Assembly: GCA_943736015.1 (NCBI GenBank)
Contig: OX031059.1
Span: forward strand, 53,207,159-53,271,158
DNA length: 64,000 bases
Direction: 5' to 3'
Source: Tridacna crocea
Lineage: Eukaryota > Mollusca > Bivalvia > Cardiida > Cardiidae
How positions within the stretch are numbered: position 1 is the stretch's first letter; each line of letters starts with the position of its first letter. Below the pieces are notes generated by a model, which saw nothing but the letters and a program-made list of their open reading frames with translations, searched no databases and was not told the origin of the DNA. The position numbers and the translations under genes are program-made. Below are positions 44,076-53,500 of this stretch, in pieces.

Positions 44076-44163
44076 GAAAGTAACGCATAAATTGGGAAGA
44101 ATACAGCATACTCGATTCTCGAAATTATGAAACAGGAAAATTTCACTTAACGCGCTTTGACAG

Positions 44164-44489
44164 GGTAAAACTTTGCATATAATAAATTCGTTGTACGTTC
44201 AGGTGGCAGTGGACTTTGAAACATGATTAAGGCTGTGGTGAATCATGTCTCCACCTCGCTTTCGGCTCGGGGCGACATGATTAACCACAGCCGTGAACAT
44301 GTTCCCAAGTCTCCTGCCACCTGACCGTACAACTAATATTGTTCACGTCTTTGGTTAATCATGTCGCCCCGAGCCGAGGGCGAGGCCGAGGGCGAGGCGG
44401 CGACATGATTCACCACAGCCATGAACAAGTTTCCAAGTCCCTCTGCCACCTGACCGTACAACGAATTTATCATACTGTAAAGTTTTACC
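44164..44489. mobile_element. 326-bp foldback element
   Basis: Outer arms GGTAAAACTTTGC..AATAAATTCGTTGTACG and CGTACAACGAATTTAT..AAAGTTTTACC are inverted. Inside, CAGGTGGCAG / CTGCCACCTG and GGCTGTGGTGAATCATGTC / GACATGATTCACCACAGCC recur. The GC-rich GAGCCGAGGGCGAGG part is locally duplicated. One copy in this window. Confidence 0.75.
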
Positions 44490-44859
44490 ATTCCAACGTT
44501 TGTTAAGCGTATTTTACTTGGTTTTTTTTTTGTTTGAAAAACTAAGCGTGCTGACTAAGTAGGATTCCCCCGCCCCTCTGACTGCCCCAATTCAATGAAA
44601 ACTTACGTCACTGGGAACTGACGTCATTGAAACCTTGGTTGTACGTGCTAAAACGTGCAGCTTGCAGCATAATCTTGATGTAAATCTTGATCAACGCCGC
44701 CATTTTGGATGTTGTCTTGATACATAGCCATGTATACGGGGCTCCTAAAAGGGAAACTGCTTTTACGTTGGTTTTGCCAGTGTACGTGATATATATGTTC
44801 GAGGCATATTATCCAATAAGATCACGAGAAATTTCTTTGCAGTATAATAAAGCAAACTG
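44490..44859. other. non-coding, no feature recognised
   Basis: No gene is supported. ACTTACGTCACTGGGAACTGACGTCATTG near 44601-44632 has two ACGTCA words, which may be chance. Confidence 0.4.
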
Positions 44860-44935
44860 TTTCGACCCATGTCAGCCTGCGAAATGCGCAGGCTGAGATG
44901 GGTCGATACTTTTTGCAGATTCATCAAACTCCTTT
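44860..44935. mobile_element. family C hairpin element
   Basis: TTTCGACCCATGTCAGCCTGCG / GCGCAGGCTGAGATGGGTCG, then ATACTTTTTGCAGATTCAT. Confidence 0.75.
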
Positions 44936-45059
44936 TTCACAGAGCCTAAAATGGAAAGGAGGAAGAAACAATGAGGATCCTCTGCAGAGAATGTAACTAT
45001 TGAACAAGCAGAAATAGATATTAGAATAGCGCAGATGGAGAAAGATCTATGTGGACGAT

Positions 45060-45245
45060 GTAGTGCAGAGAAATGGCCCCCCCGCTACGTAGAGAAATAA
45101 CCCCTGGGTCATTATTCTACATTGAAAAATGACCCCAGTGGGTTATTTCTCTGCTAGAAATAATGACCCGGGTCATTCCTCCACGTAGTGAAATGACCTA
45201 TGGGTCATTTTGTAGGAGAGGGTAATTTCGCTGCAATACACCGGA
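45060..45245. mobile_element. GGGTCATT / TCTACGTAGAG repeat element, copy 1
   Basis: Alternating blocks of GGGTCATTATTCTAC, AGAGAAATAACCCC and ATGACCCGGGTCATT form many small palindromes. The ends are GTGCAGAGAAATGGCCCC and GGTAATTTCGCTGCAATACACCGG. Copy 2 is at 51130-51325 and a fragment at 51850-51960. Confidence 0.7.
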
Positions 45246-45350
45246 TCTATAGGCCCTACCTGTGCTATAGAAATTTAAAAACAAGGAGACATAGAAAACG
45301 TTGTGTGTGACCCCGTAAATTATAGTTTTCAACCCACCAATCAAGCCAGT

Positions 45351-45558
45351 TAACACATATTCATTTTACATCGATTGAGAAGCAAGTTCTTTCAACTTAT
45401 AATAATCTCTCTCGATTCTGCTTCCTGGGAACTACACCAGTACTCGCGCAGAATGTGTGGGCCAACGAAGATCCCGCTGTTGACACCCGCTCCTGGTTAT
45501 CGTACTCCGAACCTTATGGTTACGAGGCCGACGCTCTAAATCACGACCACGGACACCA
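45351..45558 (-). mobile_element. tRNA-derived SINE, second family, copy 2
   Basis: 208 bp with an exact 13-bp target duplication CAATCAAGCCAGT at 45338-45350 and 45559-45571. About 90% alike by eye to 43560-43770. The exact duplication suggests a younger insertion. Confidence 0.85.
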
Positions 45559-45681
45559 CAATCAAGCCAGTATTGTACACATATCTATCTTGTGCCTCTT
45601 TCAGCGCCAGATATCTGTGAGTGGCGCTCCACCAAAAGGGGGCTTAATATCTCCGTGCTGTATTATACCCAGCAAGTCGCC

Positions 45682-45954
45682 ATAATTGGCCTGTAATATG
45701 CTAAAGGGGAGATTCGGATATTTGCGTAAAGTGTCGTCTTAGATCAGCCTGCGCAGTCCGCTCAGGCTGATCCGAAATGACACTTTCCATTTTAATGTAA
45801 TTTTCTGTTTTGCACAAGTTTATCGAAGCACAAAAGCTAATGTAGTCGTAAAGTGCCGTCTCGGATTAGCCTGCGCGGACTGCGCAGGCTGATCCGAGAC
45901 GACACTTTACGCAAATGTCCGAATGCCCTTTTTCGAGTGTTGCAAGCCAATTAT
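45682..45954. mobile_element. double-hairpin family C element, copy 3, best preserved
   Basis: Ends ATAATTGGCCTGTAATA / TTGCAAGCCAATTAT. Two inner hairpins: GATCAGCCTGCGCAGTCCGC.. near 45745 and GCCTGCGCGGACTGCGCAGGC near 45868. Confidence 0.8.
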
Positions 45955-46488
45955 CTTAACTACGGACCAATAAAATGTGTTTTGTATAAAAACCAATTGA
46001 ATCTTGAGGTAGACTGATTAAGATCAGTCTGCACATTCTGTGAAGTCTGGTCCTGGTGTTTGCAGTACTCAAAAAAAAAAACACCTTTGTCTTCGTCAGT
46101 AGTGCAGAAAGAATTAATTCAGTGTTGTCAGTTTTGTTTCCGGATCGACCGAAAATTGTTTCGGGGAATGAATGAATGGTTGAATATTATTCCTATCGGC
46201 GATTCATTAATCTCTCACCATTTAAAAAAAGATATAGTTTTGACTTTGTTTGAATGGAAAAGCAGCCAGTAGCTTGAAAAGCATAAATGCCTGAAAAAAA
46301 GAAAAAGAAAACAACGCACTAGGCATCATAATGTTTCTGTAATAATGTTACCAAAGAGCGTGAGACTCGACTCACATTGGCTGAATCGTTACAAAGGGAA
46401 GTGACTCTGGATTCATGTTTTCAATCACGTATTACAGTTAAGTCCCTTGTACACCCCAATAAAACATGCCTTGCTTAGCGGTAACGAC
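45955..46488. other. non-coding with a family B trace
   Basis: Family B trace GATTAAGATCAGTCTGCACA near 46015-46060. The frame at 46060-46272 shows no known motif. Confidence 0.4.
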
Positions 46489-46722
46489 TCAACCCTTTCC
46501 CAAACAATCCCTGTTTTTACGACCCAGAGATAGAAGCGTTTTAAAAACATTGTGGGAAAAGGAGAAAATGCTGGTAACCAGCATTTTCTCGTTTTCCCAC
46601 AGTGTTTTCTACCCCACTTGAAACAAATACCATCTTTTTGAGTTACCTTTATTTTGTTGTCTGCAGGTGCTTTCAATTTTGACAAGTCTAAAATTTTATT
46701 GGTTGGTAAAGGGTGAATTTAA
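46489..46722 (+). mobile_element. TTAA palindromic MITE, type 1
   Basis: Left end CAACCCTTTCCCAAACAATC, stem with one mismatch (CTCGTTTTCCC), right end GGTAAAGGGTGAA; the terminal TTAA sites are mutated. Confidence 0.8.
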
Positions 46723-46774
46723 CTGACTTAATCTTGAAGAAGACTGGTCCTTGAACAAACAGTTAACTGACAAT

Positions 46775-46921
46775 ACCTAAAAATTTTGGGCCCAGGTAAG
46801 CCTGCGCAGCCTGCGCAAAGCGAACCTTGGAAGATCTTATCGCAGATGCATTTAACCCCCTTGTCACGGAACATGGCTCATATAAAACGTCTATCCGTCC
46901 GTCGACCAATTTCTGTCTGTC

Positions 46922-46966
<45 letters not shown>

Positions 46967-46967
46967 C
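46775..46967. repeat. worn family C element and (CT)n microsatellite
   Basis: AAGCCTGCGCAGCCTGCGC near 46797 belongs to family C. A run of about 20 CT units lies at 46925-46965. Confidence 0.7.
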
Positions 46968-47277
46968 CTCTCATTAACCAAATTAGACATTTTAGCGTAA
47001 TGCAGATTATTGTGCATTAACAAGACGTAATGTCTGTTGTCACTTTTGAAAAGTTTAAAAATCTTTGTTTGGCAGCATAATTATAAACCCAGACTCCATC
47101 GCCGTCTGTTTCTTGAAGTTTGTGAGCTTGTCTTAACAAACCGTGCAACCCGATCTGGGATCTTTGTCGTCCGTTAAATCTCCTGTTTAGCCTGTGGTGT
47201 TAAACTATACTACTCAAACTTTGATAGGGATCACTTACATATTTCCCTATGGGTTTATATGTTACTACAGTTTTGCA
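46968..47277. other. non-coding, no feature recognised
   Basis: No gene or repeat recognised. Confidence 0.4.
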
Positions 47278-47502
47278 TAATCTCTTTACCATACTGCAAA
47301 ATTCTGGATTTGTCCAAGTTGAAAGCATTTGCTGACCAAAAACTATATGCAACGTGCACTATGCTGTCTGTCATAGGGTAGAAAACATCGTTGGAAAAGG
47401 AGAAAATGCTGGTATCCAGCATTTTCTCCTTTTCCAACAATGTTTTCCAAAGGCTTCTTTCACAGTGTCTTTAATAGTCGGCATTGTGAGGTAAAAGCTT
47501 GA
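47278..47502 (-). mobile_element. type 1 TTAA MITE with paired stem changes
   Basis: Stem ACATCGTTGGAAAAGG / CCTTTTCCAACAATGT: the usual GGG/CCC has become TGG/CCA on both arms. Ends worn. Confidence 0.75.
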
Positions 47503-48159
47503 AGATCCATTTCCACTGGTCTTTTTATTGATTAGGTTGGCGATAAAACATAATTGTAAAACCATACATGATACCATCTTCGCAAGCCAAGGCTGACGAT
47601 TCATTACGCTACTCTACCCTTGGCGGATCGAGCTTGATCTTTACATTCCCCCGATACGCCCTTTCATTGGGTGCAGTCAGCTCTAACTGCAACGAATGAA
47701 ATCGCTCATAGGATTTCATCTTTGATAAAAATAGAACAAGGTCGCTACCTTTCGAATAGAAGGTAAACATGGAAATCCACGTGGATGTCTGCGTATCGCT
47801 TCATGTGTACTCGTAAGCGGTTTGTAAAACGATATTTTATTGGCTTATAGAAATATTATATAAAGGGGGGTAATAACCAGCATCCATTTGAGGGCGCATC
47901 GCAGGAATCACTCAGCCAAGGTAAGATCCACGCAGTGATCGTAACCTTGGCTCGCGAAGATAAGATGACATGATACATGCCACATATGTATTTAGAGTGA
48001 ATCTTAAAGGGTGATCCCTTGCAAATTTTGAGTAGTATAGTTAAGACAACGAAAAAGTGAACGAGTTTATATAAGCTGCACATGGCTACGATCAATCGAA
48101 TGTGATTTTTGTTCACTAAGGTAATTTTTTATTTTGTAAATTCAGTCTCAAGTGGTAAT
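47503..48159. other. non-coding with a small hairpin
   Basis: AGCCAAGGTAAGATCCACGC / GTGATCGTAACCTTGGCT forms an imperfect 40-bp hairpin at 47913-47952. No supported gene. Confidence 0.45.
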
Positions 48160-48365
48160 AATAACCCTTAGAATGCTTAGTGCAATACATTGATCTTTAT
48201 TGGACAGTGTAGATCAAGATCAGACTGCACAGAACGTGCAGTCTGATCTTGATCTACCCTTCCAATTAGGGAATATTTCTTCCCCGAAATATACGTATGA
48301 AAAAGCAAAATTTGGATTCCTCCAATTGATTCGAAAGTTTTATTACACTTAATTAGCATGTAAAG
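48160..48365 (+). mobile_element. family B MITE, best-preserved core
   Basis: The stem GTAGATCAAGATCAGACTGC pairs with the inverse GCAGTCTGATCTTGATCTAC on the right, with ACAGAACGT in the loop. Left terminus TAACCCTTAGAATGCTTAGT. Confidence 0.85.
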
Positions 48366-48581
48366 GCGAAAAAAAAATACAATACACTGAACGGATGGAT
48401 ACTATACACGGTGATAGGAATAAGGAAGGTAAATTTTGTAATTTTTTCTTTAATCATGTAATGTATCGGACTTATTTGTAAATTTGAAATGTCAAATTAT
48501 AGAAACCTCTGGAAACTGTTTGGCTGCAGTATGACTGTCCATTCAAGAGACATTATCCCTTGAATCGTAATCATACGAGGA
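48366..48581. other. non-coding, no feature recognised
   Basis: Nothing recognised. Confidence 0.4.
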
Positions 48582-48849
48582 AATTGTGACCCACCACGCA
48601 AAAAAGGGACCATCTAGGAATTCTGTACATTAATTAGATGAAAACAGATCGGCTATAGTGCAGGTCAGTTTAGGTTGATAATTCAAAAATAATTGTATTA
48701 CAAGGTACAATAACCATTTTTCATACAGAAAATGTCATTAAAGCGAAATGTGTCAGCCCTGGTCTGCCTGCGCAATTCGCGCAGTCTGACCAGGGTTGAC
48801 ACTTTTCGCAGTTCCCGGAAGGTCGCTTTTTGCGTGATGGGTCACAATT
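48582..48849 (-). mobile_element. GTGACCCATCACGC element with a family C hairpin, copy 2
   Basis: Inverted ends AATTGTGACCCACCACGC / GCGTGATGGGTCACAATT, about 25 bp. The hairpin GCCCTGGTCTGCCTGCGCAA .. CAGTCTGACCAGGG is off-centre, near the right end. Confidence 0.85.
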
Positions 48850-49156
48850 GTATAATAGTTCAACCCGAAAGTATTATTAGAAAGTATCAAACTCGGATCA
48901 ATTGGTGCCGTTTTTTCTTAATTTTTGAGGGGGTAAGTATATTAGAACATAGTGGGGAAAAGGGAAAGAAAAGGGTAACCAGCGTTTTCTTTTTTTAAAC
49001 AATGTTTTTAGGCTACCTTCCGTAGGGATGTCAAACATGGGTTTAGTTAGTAAAAGGTTGAACTGCAAAAATTTGTTCCAATTTATAATTTAGCCACTGT
49101 TAACGAAATATTGAATGTGTGCATTAACGTAGAATAAACCTGAGATGCATTTTTTG
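48850..49156. mobile_element. decayed TTAA MITE trace and spacer
   Basis: AGAACATAGTGGGGAAAAGG .. GGTAACCAGCGTTTTC at about 48950-49060. The rest is unassigned. Confidence 0.5.
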
Positions 49157-49372
49157 GTTTAACCCTGGTTTTCACGACCCCGAGATAGAATCCTTTTGAA
49201 AAACATTGCGGGAAAAGGAGAAAATGCTGGTACCCAGCATTTTCTCCTTTTCCCACAATGTTTTCTACCCTTAACAAAACAAAGTTCAAATTTTCAGTCA
49301 CTTTTATTTTGTCGTCAGCAAATGCTTTCGATTTGGACAAGCCTATGATATTGTCATTTGGTAATGAGTATA
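49157..49372 (+). mobile_element. TTAA palindromic MITE, type 1
   Basis: Left end GTTTAACCCTGGTTTTCACG (shortened), core GCTGGTACCCAGC, right end TTGGTAATGAG. Confidence 0.8.
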
Positions 49373-49736
49373 AGATAAAACAGAAAAAAAAACTTACATT
49401 TTTTGTGGTTGTTGTCTATCGCTTTTTAGTAAGATAATCAACACCTATACAAATGATTGGAAGATATTTTCTTGGTCATTACCTTTGTTCAAATAATTTA
49501 GCCTCTTAACGCTTATTCTGCCAAACAAGAAGAAATGTTTACGATTACACAAAGATATTTTGCTAAATGTACGGGCATTATTGGGCTGGGCTGATGCTAT
49601 GACCACACCCAAAGCAGTGGAGGGTGTAGAGGAAGATCAGACTGCAGGCTGTAAGTGCAGGCTGATCTTGCATAGCCATGGTCGCTAACGGAAGGATAAG
49701 GATTAATATATCAACTCTTGCACTGCTAAGTAGAAC
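49373..49736. other. non-coding with a family B fragment
   Basis: Family B half-core GAAGATCAGACTGCAGGCTG .. TGCAGGCTGATCTTG at about 49633-49672. Confidence 0.5.
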
Positions 49737-49969
49737 TTACCCCTTTACTCCATAGATTCTCATTTTGACCTATCAAAAACAGACAGCTTTTAAAACATTG
49801 TGGGAAAAGGAGAAATTGCTCGTAACGAGCAATTTCTCCTTTTCCCATAATGTTTTCAACTCAATCATATATTTATATCCTCAATTGTCCATGTTTTTGA
49901 CATCATATCTTTATTTGCTGCTGAAATGGAAGAGCCTCAAATTAATTGGCAGATTAGGTAAAGGGTTAA
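49737..49969 (+). mobile_element. TTAA palindromic MITE, type 2a
   Basis: Left end TTACCCCTTTACTCCATAG, perfect core GCTCGTAACGAGC, right end GGTAAAGGGTTAA. Confidence 0.9.
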
Positions 49970-50063
49970 GTCACTTTTTGCCCTAATATAGAGTAAGATC
50001 AGATTGGGTATTGTAGGTGAAGATTAGACTGCACAGAACTTTTTTTATAATTATACAAGTTCA

Positions 50064-50261
50064 GGGCCTGTATTCACCAACCATTCTTCAGAATATTCTC
50101 AGTCTTATTCTCCAAGTTTTTCTACATTAGTAAGTAACGCAGCTTCTGATTGGCTAAACCATTCGGTTTAGCCAATCAGAAGTTGTGTTGCTTACAAATG
50201 TAGTAAATGCTGGAGAATAAGACAAAGAACGTTCTTAAGAATGGTTGGTGAATACGGGCCC
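50064..50261. mobile_element. family D palindromic MITE, complete
   Basis: GGGCCTGTATTCACCAACCA pairs with TGGTTGGTGAATACGGGCCC. The centre GATTGGCTAAACC / GGTTTAGCCAATC is perfect apart from two centre bases. This 198-bp copy defines the family. Confidence 0.9.
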
Positions 50262-50319
50262 AGAGTTCGACAGATAGACCATTGATCTGCCTGTTTGGGT
50301 CTGTCTATCGGTAAGTCTG

Positions 50320-50426
50320 TATCACTCTCTGTCCTTTCCTATCTCTCTCTGCCCTTTCCTATCTCTCTATCTCTCTCTGCCATTTTCTATCTCTCTATCT
50401 CAGTCTGTCTGTCTGTCTGTCTGTCC

Positions 50427-50462
<36 letters not shown>

Positions 50463-50480
50463 TCCTCCCTCTCTCTGTTT
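50320..50480 (+). repeat. (CT)n / (TGTC)n microsatellite upstream of the ZP gene
   Basis: CTATCTCTCT, then seven TCTG/TCTC units and a CT run. It lies 50-200 bp upstream of the ZP start codon and could be in a 5' intron. Confidence 0.85.
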
Positions 50481-50528
50481 TGAAGTCCTTTAATCATTTA
50501 TGAAATTCATTGCTCTCATTTGTTTCAG

Positions 50529-50598
50529 ATGACAAGAAGTTCAGTCTACGTTCTTTTTACATTCTTTTTTAATGTGGCATTGGGACAGGACGGTTTCA
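50529..50598 (+). CDS. ZP protein exon 1 (signal peptide)
   Basis: ATG follows GTTTCAG. Donor GGTTTCA|GTAAGT; one base remains and forms Thr24 with exon 2. Confidence 0.8.
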
Positions 50599-53500
50599 GT
50601 AAGTAGAACTATGTATTTAGCCTGGCATTCAGGCTCTGCTTTTTTTTTTAGTCATTCTAAGAAACAAGGTACATAACTCTAATAACCCTGAAGAAAATGT
50701 GAACTAACATAGAGAACATTCTTAACCCATTACCACTCAATCCCTACTTTTGACGCCCCTGAGAAAGAAGCCTTTAGAAAACATTGTGGGAAAAGGAGAA
50801 AATGCTGGTAACCAGCATTTTCTCCTTTTCCCACAATGTTTTCTACCCTTCACAAAACAAATTTCAAATTTTCAGTCACTTTTATTTTGTCGTCTGCAAA
50901 TGCTTTCAATTTGGACCAGTCTAAAATATTGTCGTTTGGTAATGGGTTAATGTATTTATTTGCAGTTTTACTTCTTTTTATTTAGATGAAAATGCTATAA
51001 TCAACGAACTAATACCAGTTGACTTTGAATTTTGATTGGTTACCATCATTTTCTCATTTTCAAAAATTATTCATTTGTTATGGAATTGTTTGGACTACAG
51101 AAAATTAGATTCTTTCTTGTTTTTATATATCGTCGAGCCGGTGTAACGCAGAGATATGGCCCTCCCCTAGAAAATGACCCATGGGTCATTTCTCTACGTA
51201 GAAGAATGATCCGGGTCATTATTCTACGTAAAGAAATAACCCCAGGATCATTATTCTACCTAAAGAAATTACCCCAGTGGGTCAGTTTGTAGGGGAGGGT
51301 CATTTCTCTGCATTACACCGGCGTGATTGATTTATTGATTAATTGATTGATTGCTTATTGCACGGGGTCTAAGGTTCAATCCCTGGCTACGACCCCTGGC
51401 TCTGCCCATCTCTTTCAGAGGTTTGATAATAGTCAGTGCGACAGGATTCACTCCTCCCCCACCGCTGACCATTGTTTCGACAATTATCATGTGGGAAAGC
51501 AGCCAGTGGCTTGGAAACAAAACTGTGCGAAGTACTGGTATAAGAAGCTCCAGGAACGCATGAATAGGTGCACTGGCCACATCGATATAACTCAAATAAT
51601 GTTGAAGCGGCATCAAATACAAAACAATCTGTCGATCAATCGATCGATCCATTGATTGATGTTGGACGCTGTTTTCAACATTAGTTGCAGAGCACCTATC
51701 TTTTCTTGAGTTTTCATTTACCAGTACTCCGAACAATATTCTTGCCAAAACACAGGCTGCTTTCCCAGATAAAATCGTCAAAACAATAGTCAGAAATGTG
51801 TCCGAGTCGGGGATGGAACCAACAACCCCCCCCCCCTTCTCAAATCCTGCACACTTGAGTTCCTGGGGCTCGGAAATAGCCCTCTGGGTTCATTTCTCTA
51901 CCTACGTGGATTATTTTGTAGGGGAGGGTCATTTTCCTGCATAACACCGGTGTGATATAAACTAATTAACTGAATTAAGTTGTAAACGGCATTAAATACC
52001 GTACACAAATACAAAAAATCTTTGTTTCAGCTTGTTACCCGAACTTTACGATCCACTTCACAAATCCAAATACAACAATTTACACACACCACACTGCAAT
52101 CTATGACGACAATGGTATCACAAAGGACTGCAATTCATCTGCTGATGTCGCGAACTATAACATATATTTTTACTGTACAACAGTAAGTGTTTAAATTTAC
52201 ATGTTTATTCTAGATATTTTTGACCTATTTGCGTCAAGCTCTATGCCAAAAGGACTTCGTGTATCTGCAAAAAGTTTCGACTAGGCTTAATCGAAACTTT
52301 TTGCTATTTGTAAATTCTCTGCATTTCAAATAAATAAGTCGACTTTTGTATGTTTATCCTGGCAGCCAACATGTAACTGGTACATCGCCAAGGTGAGACC
52401 GGACCAATGGCTGTCAAAGAATAATGGTACAAGTTTTTGTCAAGTGTCGAGTTTAAGTCTATCCCAGCATTCCCGTTCCTTGGCTGTTACGCGCAAACTT
52501 TACGTTGGTGGGCAGTGTACAGGGGCATGCACAAGTAGTATCACTTGCTCCTTTATAGGTATGTCCTGGAAATGTAACCGGTACAGCGCCAAGGTGTGGG
52601 CAACCACTACAGGGTCAAACCAATTGAAGCGCTTCTTGGTACTTTATATGTTTGGCTGCCTGGGAGTAATTTGACTGAATAGGTTTTCAGAATTTGTAGG
52701 TTAAGGTCAAAATGCTCGTTAAAATATGATCTATGACTTAGATAAGACCCAATTAATTGTGACCTATCACGCAAAAAGGAACGGACCTTCTGGGAACTGC
52801 AAAAAGTGTCAACCCTGGTCAGACTGCGCGAATTGCGGGGGCTGACCAGGGTGACACTTGTCGCTTTAATGACATTTTCTGTATGAAAAGTGATCATTGT
52901 ACCTTGTTAATCAATCATTTTTAAATTATCAACTTAAATTGACCTGCGCTATCATTGATCTAATTGACGCACAGAATTCCCAGATGGTCCCTTTTTGCGT
53001 GATGGGTCACAGTTGTTTTTTTTTTCCATTTAACTCTGGTCCTGAGAGTCATTGCGAAGCAGATGATGTAGATAAAAGATCAGAGGGCACATTTTGTGCA
53101 TTCTGATCTTTGTCTACACAGAGCGCAAAGATAAATATAGTTGTGAAAAATGCTAACGGGGTTGAGTATTTTTTAAACTTTCGCATAATTAATCCTTTAC
53201 TCCATAGCTACTCCTTTCTACGCATTGCTTGTAGGAGCCTTTGGAAAACATTGTGGCAAAAGGTGAAATTGCTCGTGACGAGCAATTTCACCTTTTGCCA
53301 CAATGTTTTCTACACAATCAAAAGGTGTCATATACACATTAGAAACGGCTTCATCCTTGTTGTTATTTAGGGTCAGTTAGAGATACCATAGAAATGCCTT
53401 ATGAAGTAAAGGGTGAATATACGTGCTTATGTACAATTTTGTATATATGCTCTATGAACAGATGGCTCGATGCATAATTGTAATGCATTATACTTACCAT

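Noticed and set aside
44601..44632. Pair of ACGTCA words as CRE-like sites
   Set aside because: No gene start is near and such words are expected by chance at this length.
51332..51781. 149-codon minus-strand frame
   Set aside because: It covers a SINE and simple repeats; there is no protein motif and the plus strand explains the sequence.
52366..52392. 27-base micro-exon (PTCNWYIAK) between ZP exons 2 and 3
   Set aside because: It is in phase and has a good donor (AAG|GTGAGA), but it would add an eleventh cysteine and break the YFYCTT-TTTVTAYF continuity typical of ZP-N. Transcripts could overturn this.
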